Source of the DNA: JBFXAN01 sp050184225
Lineage (GTDB): Bacteria > Chloroflexota > Dehalococcoidia > CAUJGQ01
DNA: 41,391 nt
Assembly (NCBI GenBank): GCA_050184225.1
Contig: JBFXAN010000047.1
Location: 1 to 41,391, forward strand
Direction of reading: 5' to 3'
Positions within the stretch are counted from its first letter, which is position 1. Every line of letters begins with the position of its first letter. The notes under the pieces are model-generated. The model ran no database searches. It had not been told where the DNA came from and saw only the letters and a program-made list of their open reading frames with translations. Position numbers and translations under genes: made by a program. Of this stretch, positions 24,467-32,144 are shown one piece after another.

Positions 24467-25816
24467 ATGGACAAGTGGTGGCGACGTGTCGGTGTGGTGG
24501 TCGTCGTTCTCGTCATGGCGACGCTGGCGTCCGCGGCCGGTCCCGCATCACCGGCCGCCGCGCAGGCGCCGCAGACCTGGCAGGTGCTGGTCAACAACGT
24601 CAGCCCCGAGGGCCGGAACTGGAGCTTTAACGCCTTCTACCCCGACTCTCTCCAGGCACACCCGGGCGACACGATCGTCTTCACGCTCGCGTCGAATCCG
24701 CAGGCCTTCCACACCGTAATGATCATGGAGCAGGGCCTTACCCCGCTGGAGATGTGGGCCGGCTTTGCCGGCGGCTTCGCCCAGCCCAACCCACTGCGGC
24801 GGGATCAGCCCCAGAGTACCCGCATGGGAGATGAGCACGGCGCGCGAGTGATGCGACCGGGCGACCCACTGCTGGGGCAGCAACTCCAGAGCACTTTCTT
24901 CAGTAGCGAACGTACCACTGAAGACGACGCGCCCCCCTGCGGGCGCACCGGCGGGGAGCCGTGCTCGATCGAATACACCGGCGACGTGAACTTCGGCACC
25001 AACTCCGGCGTGCTCTTGAACCCGCCGCCGGGCGGCCAAGGCAACACCTCGTTCACGGTCACGCTGTCGCCGGACCTGCCGCTTGGCGCTTACTACTTCA
25101 TGAGCCTGGTGGACGGACCGCCGATGAGCGGGCGGATTGATGTCCTGCCTCCGGACCAGCCAGTGCAGAGCGCCGCGGTGGTGCAGGCCAATGCCCAGCG
25201 CCAGTACGAGGCCGATCTGGCCTGGCTGGCCAGGCATGATCGCGTCACCAATCCCACGGAGGAGTCGCGTCCGGACGGCACCAAGATCTGGCACGCCGAC
25301 GCGGGAAGCGGTAGTCCCGACCTACGGCTGTCGATCAACGCGTTCTCCCCCGCGCAGATGGTGGTGATAGCGGGCGACACAGTGGTCTGGACGAACCGCA
25401 GTCCGTGGGTGGTGCCGCACACCGTCAGCGGCTTCATCACCAGCCCCGACGGGATGCTGCCGGACCTCTACCCGTTCCAGCCGCTGTGCGTGGACCCGGA
25501 CGGCACCGAGCATTTGCCGCCGCCCGGCAGCTTCCCGCCCGACATCTGGAATACCTGTATCGGCAGCGAGGCGAACAACTTCAACGAGTTCAGCCAGCCG
25601 TCGGCCCCCTCCGGCGATCCGTTCACCGATGGGGCGCGAACCTCGGGCCTCCTGCTCAACCAGGAGTACCTGGACAGCCCGACCGGCGATGGCCTGCCCT
25701 TCTCGAGCAGCTACGCCGTCACCTTCCCAAACGTGGGGACCTACGCCTACGTCTGCGTGCTCCATCCGGGCATGGAGGGGGCCGTCGTGGTGTTGCCCAA
25801 GCCGTTGCCCCGCTGA
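24467..25816 (+). CDS. Secreted two-domain cupredoxin protein
   Basis: 449 residues, signal peptide about 1-33 (VGVVVVVLVMATLASA, then AQAPQ). Two cupredoxin folds. The first (about 38-230) has an FHTVMIM strand but ends FMSLVDGPPMSGRIDV without the Cys-His pair, so it probably binds no type 1 copper. The second (about 285-449) keeps His318 in VVPHTVSG and Cys430, His433, Met436 in YVCVLHPGM, a complete type 1 site. It should be a periplasmic or extracellular blue-copper electron carrier or copper binder. It is first in the operon ahead of the multicopper oxidase, a natural electron partner. Confidence 0.88.
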   Translation: MDKWWRRVGVVVVVLVMATLASAAGPASPAAAQAPQTWQVLVNNVSPEGRNWSFNAFYPDSLQAHPGDTIVFTLASNPQAFHTVMIMEQGLTPLEMWAGFAGGFAQPNPLRRDQPQSTRMGDEHGARVMRPGDPLLGQQLQSTFFSSERTTEDDAPPCGRTGGEPCSIEYTGDVNFGTNSGVLLNPPPGGQGNTSFTVTLSPDLPLGAYYFMSLVDGPPMSGRIDVLPPDQPVQSAAVVQANAQRQYEADLAWLARHDRVTNPTEESRPDGTKIWHADAGSGSPDLRLSINAFSPAQMVVIAGDTVVWTNRSPWVVPHTVSGFITSPDGMLPDLYPFQPLCVDPDGTEHLPPPGSFPPDIWNTCIGSEANNFNEFSQPSAPSGDPFTDGARTSGLLLNQEYLDSPTGDGLPFSSSYAVTFPNVGTYAYVCVLHPGMEGAVVVLPKPLPR

Positions 25817-25884
25817 TCGGGGCGAATACGCGAGACTGCCGCGTTCCCCGCCGCAGCGCGGGAACGACCGAAAGGGAAAATGCG

Positions 25885-27483
25885 ATGGACCGTCAACTGG
25901 ACCGTCTTTTCAACGCCGCTCGACAGCGCGGACGGGATGCGCTCCCCCGCCGACCGGTGGGCCGCCGCGACCTTCTGAAGCTCGCCGCCGGTGCCACGGC
26001 CTTCGGTCTGGTGGGTGGCGGGATCATCCTGCCGCGCGGCGGCGCACCGCGCGCTGCCGCCGCGGAGCCGCTGACGCAGCCTGAGGTCCGCACCAGCCGC
26101 GACGGCCTGCTCGACACGACGCTGACGACGAGCGTGCAGCCCGTGGCGGTGGCGGGACGGACGGCGATCATGTCCACCTACGAGGGTAGCGTCCCTGGGC
26201 CGACGCTGCGCGTGCGCCCGGGCGACCGGCTGCGCATCAACCTGGTGAACAACCTGGAACAACTGCCGGACGGGCTGCCGCCGAGCAACCCCTTTCTCTG
26301 CACCGTGCCGGACCGGATGCGCAACGATCCCGACCCCGAGACCACCTGTGACACCAACCTGCACACGCACGGGTTCCACGTCTCACCGTCCGGCAACTCG
26401 GACAACATCTTCGTCCGGATCAAGGCCGGCGAGAGCTTCCAGTACGAGTACCAAATACCAGACAACCATCCCTCGGGCGTCTATGCCTATCACCCACACC
26501 TGCACGGCACCTCGCACATCCAGTCCTTCGCCGGGTTGGGGGGCGCGATCATCGTCGAGGGCGACCTCGACCGCCTGCCCGGTGTCGCCGGGGTGCCCGA
26601 GCGGCTGATGGTGCTGCAGGCGACGCAGTTCACACGCGATGGTGGCAGCGTACGGGACTTCGGCGACGGGCCGGCAATGACCGGCGGCGACGGCACGCAG
26701 CAAAGGAGTTATCTGCGCCTCGTCAACGGTCAGCTCAACCCGACGATGACGATCCGGCCCGGCGAGACGCAGCGCTGGCGCATCATCAATCTCACGCCGA
26801 ACGTCACCTACCGCCTGCACCTGGACGGCCATCAACTCCACCAGATCGCCAAGGACGGCACCACCCTGGCCGCTCCCTGGACCCGCGATGAGATCGTGAT
26901 GTCGCCCGGCGAGCGGGTGGAGGTGCTGATCCAGGCCGGCGCGGCGGGGAGTTACGCGTTGCGCACACTGCCCATCGCCACGGGGTTCACCACGCAGGTG
27001 GACGCCGCGCTGGCGACGCTGGTGTCGACCGGTGAGGCGATGACGCCGCAGCCGCTGCCCACCACGCTGATGCCGTTCGATGACCTCTCCAACGCCCGGA
27101 TCGACGGGCGGCGCCAGGTCACCTTCCAGATCAAGCCACCGATCGGCGGGTTCCTGGGTGCGTTCCAGGTCAGCGGCCAGGACTTCGACGGGGCCCGCGA
27201 CGACCATGTCGTGCGGCTCAACACGACCGAGGAGTGGACGATCCGCAACTCCTCCACCGTGTGGCACCCGTTCCACATCCATATCAACCACTACCAGGTC
27301 GTGGCAATCAACGGCCATCCCGTGCCGGTGCGCTCCTGGGAGGACACGACCCCCGTGCCGCCCTTCGGCGACATCACGATCCGCACGCGATTCCTCGACT
27401 TTCCCGGCCGCTGGGTCTTCCACTGCCATATCCTCGTTCACGAAGACAACGGAATGATGCAGACTGTCCTGGCCCTGCCCTGA
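25885..27483 (+). CDS. Tat-exported multicopper oxidase
   Basis: 532 residues from ATG 25885. The twin-arginine signal is GRRDLLKLAAGATAFGLVGG. Three cupredoxin domains carry all copper ligands: HTHGFH (His160, His162), YHPHLHG (His203, His205), HPFHIHINH (His461 type 1; His464, His466) and HCHILVHEDNGM (His513, Cys514, His515, His519, Met524). The axial ligand is Met, as in bilirubin oxidase and CotA. It should oxidise a phenol, metal ion or similar substrate while reducing O2 to water. A Met-rich cuprous-oxidase insert is not evident. It lies 68 bases after the cupredoxin gene and 56 bases before the oxyanion-binding gene. Confidence 0.95.
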   Translation: MDRQLDRLFNAARQRGRDALPRRPVGRRDLLKLAAGATAFGLVGGGIILPRGGAPRAAAAEPLTQPEVRTSRDGLLDTTLTTSVQPVAVAGRTAIMSTYEGSVPGPTLRVRPGDRLRINLVNNLEQLPDGLPPSNPFLCTVPDRMRNDPDPETTCDTNLHTHGFHVSPSGNSDNIFVRIKAGESFQYEYQIPDNHPSGVYAYHPHLHGTSHIQSFAGLGGAIIVEGDLDRLPGVAGVPERLMVLQATQFTRDGGSVRDFGDGPAMTGGDGTQQRSYLRLVNGQLNPTMTIRPGETQRWRIINLTPNVTYRLHLDGHQLHQIAKDGTTLAAPWTRDEIVMSPGERVEVLIQAGAAGSYALRTLPIATGFTTQVDAALATLVSTGEAMTPQPLPTTLMPFDDLSNARIDGRRQVTFQIKPPIGGFLGAFQVSGQDFDGARDDHVVRLNTTEEWTIRNSSTVWHPFHIHINHYQVVAINGHPVPVRSWEDTTPVPPFGDITIRTRFLDFPGRWVFHCHILVHEDNGMMQTVLALP

Positions 27484-27539
27484 CCCGGTACGGGACCGGG
27501 CCGGCCCAAGCACGACAAAGGCGCCACGCAAGAGGGGAA

Positions 27540-28028
27540 ATGGAACGATCGGCTGCGCTGCGGGTCTGCCACGCGGGAGCGCTCAAGGCGGTCCTCGGCG
27601 ACGAGATCGTCCCGGCCCTGAAGGACGCCAGCGGCTGTGAGATCGAGCTCCACGGCGGTCAGTCGGTACGGCTGGCGAACGAGTTGCGGCGAGGAACATT
27701 GGTCGCCAACCTGTTCTTGAGCGCTAACGCGCAGGTGAATACGTTGCTCGCCGGGCCGGAGAATGGCGATCTGGTCGACAGCACCGTGTTGCTGGCGGCG
27801 ACTGACCTGGTGATCGTCTACAGCCCACGCAGCCGCTTCAGCGACGTGCCCCACATGGCCGCCCGCGGTGCGTTGCCATGGTATGAGGCACTTCTGGCGG
27901 CGGTGCTACGGTACACACAGAACCCGGGGCTGGCAGATGTGTTCGTGCGCGAGCTGCTGTCGGAAACCGGGCGTGCCGCCCTGGCGCGGCACGGTTTTTC
28001 CCCAATTCCGTCGGCGGTGACCGCGTAG
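27540..28028 (+). CDS. Cytosolic, shortened WtpA/ModA-like oxyanion-binding protein
   Basis: 162 residues against about 230-300 in the family. It has no signal peptide: translation starts ERSAALRVCHAGALKAVLGD, and a GGGGA-like site lies five bases upstream. Lobe 1 is intact: HAGALKAVL, HGGQSVRLANELRRG, NLFLSANAQVNTLLAG, TDLVIVYSPRSRFSD, all typical of WtpA-type molybdate/tungstate receptors. Then PWYEALLA (normally the start of lobe 2) joins directly to VLRYTQNPGLADVFVRELLS and the final GRAALARHGFSPIP, so roughly 80-90 residues with the DP...GYR region are missing in frame. It probably binds an oxyanion differently or not at all. The operon position next to storage subunits suggests molybdate or tungstate. 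Confidence 0.8.
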   Translation: MERSAALRVCHAGALKAVLGDEIVPALKDASGCEIELHGGQSVRLANELRRGTLVANLFLSANAQVNTLLAGPENGDLVDSTVLLAATDLVIVYSPRSRFSDVPHMAARGALPWYEALLAAVLRYTQNPGLADVFVRELLSETGRAALARHGFSPIPSAVTA

Positions 28029-28036
28029 GTGGGCCT

Positions 28037-28825
28037 ATGCCGGAGCCGAACTTTCGGTTCGACGATCAAGCGGACATCTATGACGAGCGGGCCGGGCTTG
28101 GCCCATCAGTTGGCCGCACCGTCGCCGCCGCGGTCGTCGGGGCCGTTGGTCTGCGCCCCGGTGAGCGCATCGCCGAGATCGGCGCCGGCACCGGCGCGAT
28201 CGGACTCCACCTCACGGAGCTGGCCGCGGGCTACATCGGGCTCGACCTCTCTCGGCCGATGCTCGTACGTTTTCGGCGTGAGTCCGCACAACCACCCGCG
28301 CTCGTCGAGACGGACTGCAACCAGACCTGGCCCCTGGCCACAGCGGCGACGGCCGCCGTCTTCGCCTCGCGCGTCGTCCACCTGCTCGATGCTGCTGCCG
28401 TTGTTCGTGAGGTGCTGCGCGTCTGCCGGCCGGGCGGGCGCTTCGTGGTCGGCCGTGTGAATCGGGACGAGGATGGCATCAAGGAGCGGTTGCGTCGTCA
28501 GCGCCAGATCCTCCTCCGGCAGGCGGGCGTCGCGCCGCGCGACGGCGCCGAGGGCACGCGGCGCTTCGTGGAGCAGTGCATCGCCGCCGGCGGGACCTCC
28601 CTCGGCCGGCGCACAGTCGCCGCGTGGCAGGGCATAGTCTCGCCCGCCGAGGTGCTCGCCGGCTGGGCGCCGCTGTCGCGCATGGGCTCCATCACCCTCG
28701 ATCTGCCGCGCCGCGCCGCCATCCTCGACGCGTTGCGCGGCTGGGCGCAGCAGGAGTACGGCGACCTGGACCGCCCGCGGCCGTTTGGCGAACGCTATAC
28801 GATCGAGGTCGTGCGCCTGCCGTAG
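28037..28825 (+). CDS. Class I SAM-dependent methyltransferase
   Basis: 262 residues, starting 8 bases after the previous stop. Rossmann methyltransferase: FRFDDQADIYDERAG (a typical front segment), motif I IAEIGAGTGAIGLHL, then YIGLDLSRPMLVRFR, FASRVVHLLD and VLRVCRPGGRFVVGRVN. The C-terminal third is helical and basic (KERLRRQRQILLRQAGV) and ends FGERYTIEVVRLP. It should methylate a small molecule or metal-cofactor-like substrate in the cytosol. It sits between the oxyanion-binding protein and the storage subunits, an odd partner for them; no known molybdenum-storage pathway needs a methyltransferase, so its role is open. Confidence 0.85.
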   Translation: MPEPNFRFDDQADIYDERAGLGPSVGRTVAAAVVGAVGLRPGERIAEIGAGTGAIGLHLTELAAGYIGLDLSRPMLVRFRRESAQPPALVETDCNQTWPLATAATAAVFASRVVHLLDAAAVVREVLRVCRPGGRFVVGRVNRDEDGIKERLRRQRQILLRQAGVAPRDGAEGTRRFVEQCIAAGGTSLGRRTVAAWQGIVSPAEVLAGWAPLSRMGSITLDLPRRAAILDALRGWAQQEYGDLDRPRPFGERYTIEVVRLP

Positions 28826-28856
28826 CGCGGCGGACCGTCTTTGCACAGGAGGCCCA

Positions 28857-29669
28857 ATGCAGAACGAGATCCTGACCCAACTCGGCGCCGCCCTCGTGAG
28901 TGGCTCCCTCACCGACGAAGCACTGCTCGCCGAGACCGGCACCCAACCGCTGGTGCCGATCCTGCCCGATGCCAACGTGGTCAAGATCGGCGGCCAGAGC
29001 TTCATCGACCGTGGTCGCGCCGCCGTCTTCCCGTTGCTCGACGAACTGGTCGAGAACCTGGCCCACCACAAGATGATCATCGGCACCGGCGCCGGCACCC
29101 GCGCCCGCCACGCCTACAGCGTCGGCCTCGATCTCGGCATGCCCACCGGCGTGCTCAGCATCCTCGGCACCTTCGTGAGCATGCAAAACGCGCGGATGCT
29201 GCACTACCTCCTGGCCAAGCATGGCATCCCGTTCATCGAGCCGGCCCAGTTCGCCCAGTTGCCGCTGTACCTCGAGGAGCGCCGGGCAGTGGTCTTTTTC
29301 GGGATGCCGCCCTACATCTACTGGCAGCCCAACCCGGCGATCGGACGCATCCCACCGAACCGGACTGACACCGGCGCCTACCTGGTCAGTGAGGTCTTTG
29401 GCGCGCGCTCGATGATCTACGTCAAGGACGAGGACGGCCTCTACACCGCCGACCCGAAGAAGGACCCACACGCGACCTTCATCCCCCAGATCACCGTCGC
29501 GGAGCTGGAGGCGCTGGATCTTGACGACGTCGTCGTCGAACACAGCGTGCTTGCTCTGATGAAGAACGCGCAACACCGCCGCTCGATCCAGGTGATCAAC
29601 GGACTCAAGCCCGGCACCCTCAGCCGCGCCCTGAACGGCGAGCCGGTGGGCACGCTCATCACCGCGTGA
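28857..29669 (+). CDS. mosB: Molybdenum storage protein subunit, MosB-like (beta)
   Basis: 270 residues, the same length I recall for Azotobacter vinelandii MosB, starting behind AGGAGG. It has the amino-acid-kinase (UMP kinase-like) fold: VVKIGGQSFIDRGRAAVFPL, IIGTGAGTRARHAYSVGLDL, FFGMPPYIYWQPNPAIGRIP, RTDTGAYLVSEVFGARSM, YVKDEDGLYTADPKKDP and IQVINGLKPGTLSRALNGEP, each close to MosB. In Azotobacter the alpha/beta hexamer holds polyoxomolybdate clusters and uses ATP. The same role is inferred here. A GTGAGT-type kinase function is less likely because no UMP kinase-specific end is seen. Paired with the MosA-like gene 22 bases downstream. Confidence 0.88.
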   Translation: MQNEILTQLGAALVSGSLTDEALLAETGTQPLVPILPDANVVKIGGQSFIDRGRAAVFPLLDELVENLAHHKMIIGTGAGTRARHAYSVGLDLGMPTGVLSILGTFVSMQNARMLHYLLAKHGIPFIEPAQFAQLPLYLEERRAVVFFGMPPYIYWQPNPAIGRIPPNRTDTGAYLVSEVFGARSMIYVKDEDGLYTADPKKDPHATFIPQITVAELEALDLDDVVVEHSVLALMKNAQHRRSIQVINGLKPGTLSRALNGEPVGTLITA

Positions 29670-29691
29670 GCCCTCGAAAGGCGAAGTACGG

Positions 29692-30549
29692 ATGACAGAC
29701 GAATCTCCCAGCCGCCCGCCCGTCCGCCCACCGGACCAGCGCCATCACGTCCGCTCGATCCTGATGCGTGAGAGCCTGCTCGACAAGGGGGTGATGGCCT
29801 CCACCGAGACCGCGGTCGTGCGCATGCTGCCATACTGCCATGTGGTCAAGGTCGGCGGCCGCTCCATCCTGGACGGGGGCAAGGCGACGACCTACCCGCT
29901 GGTAGAGGCGATCGGCGCCGCCCTCCAGGAGCGCAAGCTGATCATCAGCACGGGCGGCGGTGTGCGCAGCCGTCATGTCTTTTCGATCGGCATCGACCTC
30001 GGCCTGCCCGCCGGCGTCCTCGCCCAGCTCGCGATCGCCGACGCCCTCGGCAACGCGCACATGCTCGGCACGCTGCTGGCACCGTATGGGGTCGTTGCCA
30101 TCCCGCCGGAGATCTTCGGCCACCTGTTGCCGCTCTTCATTCAGGCAGCCCCTGGCGTGATCTTCAACGGCGACCCGCCCTTCTCGATCTGGGAGCACCC
30201 ACCAGGATTGGGGCGGATCCCGCCGCACCGCTCCGATGCCGGCTCCTATCTGCTGGCGGAGTGCTTCGGCTGCGAGACGATGACGTTGGTCAAGGACGTG
30301 GACGGCCTCTACGACCGCGACCCGCGGGAGTATTCGGACGCCCGCCTGATTGACACGATCACGGTCGCCGAGCTGCGCGAGCGCAACCTGCCGACGCTGC
30401 CCTTCGACCGAGCGCTGATCGACCTGCTCAGCAACGCCCGCCTCGTCAAACGCTTTCAGATCATCAACGGCCTCGAACCGGATCGGCTGGCCCGCGCGCT
30501 CCGCGGCGAGCACGTCGGCACCATCGTCCGCAAAGACGAATCCTCCTGA
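29692..30549 (+). CDS. mosA: Molybdenum storage protein subunit, MosA-like (alpha)
   Basis: 285 residues. The same fold as its partner: YCHVVKVGGRSILDGGKATT, LIISTGGGVRSRHVFSIGID, LGLPAGVLAQLAIADALGNA, RIPPHRSDAGSYLLAECFG, LVKDVDGLYDRDPREYSD, ALIDLLSNARLVKRFQIING and LARALRGEHVGTIVRK. These follow A. vinelandii MosA. An extended polar N-terminus of about 45 residues precedes the core. In the loop where I remember a His-rich stretch in Azotobacter MosA, this protein reads DPPFSIWEHPPGLGRIPP, so the Mo-cluster contacts probably differ. A stem (TCCAACC with GGTTGGA, 30553-30600) follows and may end the operon. Confidence 0.88.
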   Translation: MTDESPSRPPVRPPDQRHHVRSILMRESLLDKGVMASTETAVVRMLPYCHVVKVGGRSILDGGKATTYPLVEAIGAALQERKLIISTGGGVRSRHVFSIGIDLGLPAGVLAQLAIADALGNAHMLGTLLAPYGVVAIPPEIFGHLLPLFIQAAPGVIFNGDPPFSIWEHPPGLGRIPPHRSDAGSYLLAECFGCETMTLVKDVDGLYDRDPREYSDARLIDTITVAELRERNLPTLPFDRALIDLLSNARLVKRFQIINGLEPDRLARALRGEHVGTIVRKDESS

Positions 30550-30671
30550 CTATCCAACCGGTGGGCTGCGCAGGAGGTAGTTTGTTAGGAACGGGTTGGA
30601 CGGTCTCGCCCCACCACCGATCGCCGTTTTGCCCGGCGGGCAGTTCACGGCAAGCAATTCGGAGGACGACT

Positions 30672-31961
30672 ATGACAGACGCGTGCCTGTTTCGCGAGGC
30701 GAACGTGTTTGACGGCCGGTCGGCGACGCTGATCGAGCGCGCCGACGTGCTCGTCGAAGGTGACACGATCACGGCCGTGCATCAGGGCCGGCTGGACATC
30801 GCCGAGGGCGTCACGATCGTCGAATGCGGTGGGCGAACGCTGATGCCGGGCCTGATCGACCTGCATACCCATCCCAGTTTCAATCTGCCCGTGGACCGGA
30901 CCACCGATGCCTCCCTCTGGCTCCGGGGCATGTCGCTGGCCAAGACGCTGGAGATGTACCTCGCCCAAGGCTTCACGACGATCCGCGAGACCGGCGGCGC
31001 CTGCACGGCGGAGACCGCCCTTGCCTGCGACCGCGGGCTCGTGGCCGGCCCGCGACTCTATCCATCCGGCGCGTTCTTGTCGCAGACCAGCGGCCACGGG
31101 GACTTCCGCCGGCCCCAGGCCCCACATCCCAGCATGACGGCCTGTTGCGGCGACATCTCGCAGGGTGGCTTCTCGTACCTGGTGGACGGGCCGGATGAGG
31201 TCCGCAAAGCGGCGCGCGAGAACCTGCATCGCGGCGCGACACAGCTCAAGATCATGGCGGGGGGCGGTGTGGCCTCACCGGTCGACCCGATCCACACCAC
31301 CCAGTTCCGGCCCGAGGAGATCCGCGCGGCCGTCGAAGTGGCCGAGGATTGGGGGACATACGTCACCGCCCACCTCTACCACGACCGTTCCGCGCGCCGC
31401 TGCATCGAGAACGGCGTCCGCTGTATCGAGCACGGGCACCTGCTCAGCGACGAGACGGTCGCGATGTGCGCCGATCTCGGCATCCCGATCGTCGGCCAGG
31501 CGGTCACCTACACCGTCATGTCCGAGATCGGTTCCGAGATGGGCCTGGGGGCGGGCAACCTGAGCAAGAACACCGAGATCCTGCAGCAGTTCGGTCATCT
31601 CTTCGGCCTGATCCGCGAGCGGGGCGTCCGGATCGGCTTCAGCTCCGACCTGATCGGCGGCCAGCAGCACCAGGTGAACCGCGAGTTTGTCCTCCGCAAG
31701 CCCTACTTCAGCAACCTCGAGATCCTGCGCCAGGCGACCGCCGAGTCGGCCGACATCCTGCGCCTATGCGGTCCGCTCGACCGCTATGGCAGATTCGGTG
31801 AGGTCCGCGAAGGCTGGCTGGCCGACCTGATCGTCGTGGATGGCAACCCACTGGACGATGTCGGTCTGCTGGAGGATCACGCTCGACGCCTGTTGGTGAT
31901 CATGAAGGGCGGCCGGATCTACAAGGATCTCAGCGATGGCAATCATCCCCCGCGTCCCTAA
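30672..31961 (+). CDS. Metal-dependent amidohydrolase (imidazolonepropionase/prolidase-like)
   Basis: 429 residues from ATG 30672, with GGAGGA eight bases upstream. Amidohydrolase barrel with small beta-sandwich ends: ANVFDGRSATLIERADVLVE, MPGLIDLHTHPSF (His65 and His67), LKIMAGGGVASP with a likely carbamylated Lys, VTAHLYHD, CIEHGHLLSD and FSSDLIGG (Asp), then EVREGWLADLIVVDGNPLDD and a final VIMKGGRIYKDL. It should hydrolyse an amide, dipeptide or cyclic substrate with a Zn-type dimetal centre in the cytosol. The 122-base gap after the storage operon makes separate transcription possible. The substrate cannot be told. Confidence 0.92.
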   Translation: MTDACLFREANVFDGRSATLIERADVLVEGDTITAVHQGRLDIAEGVTIVECGGRTLMPGLIDLHTHPSFNLPVDRTTDASLWLRGMSLAKTLEMYLAQGFTTIRETGGACTAETALACDRGLVAGPRLYPSGAFLSQTSGHGDFRRPQAPHPSMTACCGDISQGGFSYLVDGPDEVRKAARENLHRGATQLKIMAGGGVASPVDPIHTTQFRPEEIRAAVEVAEDWGTYVTAHLYHDRSARRCIENGVRCIEHGHLLSDETVAMCADLGIPIVGQAVTYTVMSEIGSEMGLGAGNLSKNTEILQQFGHLFGLIRERGVRIGFSSDLIGGQQHQVNREFVLRKPYFSNLEILRQATAESADILRLCGPLDRYGRFGEVREGWLADLIVVDGNPLDDVGLLEDHARRLLVIMKGGRIYKDLSDGNHPPRP

Positions 31962-32144
31962 CTCGACCGCCGCGCTTCGACCGCGCCGCCTACCACGAAC
32001 GGAATCAGGTCGTGCGGCTGATTTGCCCGCCTCAAGGAGCGCGGCCGCATCGCCACTGTCGCCGCGGGAAACGACCATGCCGACCTCACCGTGGTACCAT
32101 GCGTTCGTCACCATCACCACCGTCTTCGGGACGGGCCGCCCGCA

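Noticed and set aside
24467..27483. Copper nitrite reductase system
   Set aside because: The oxidase has four intact copper-ligand motifs and three domains ending HCHxxxHxxxGM, as in laccase-type oxidases, not the two-domain nitrite reductase.
26383..27531. Minus-strand frame opposite the multicopper oxidase
   Set aside because: No domain, and it lies over all copper-ligand codons of the real gene.
28857..30549. UMP kinase or aspartokinase pair
   Set aside because: The fold is shared, but two adjacent paralogues with IPPxRxDxG, PPY/PPF loops and HVGTII-type ends match molybdenum storage subunits better than any single kinase.
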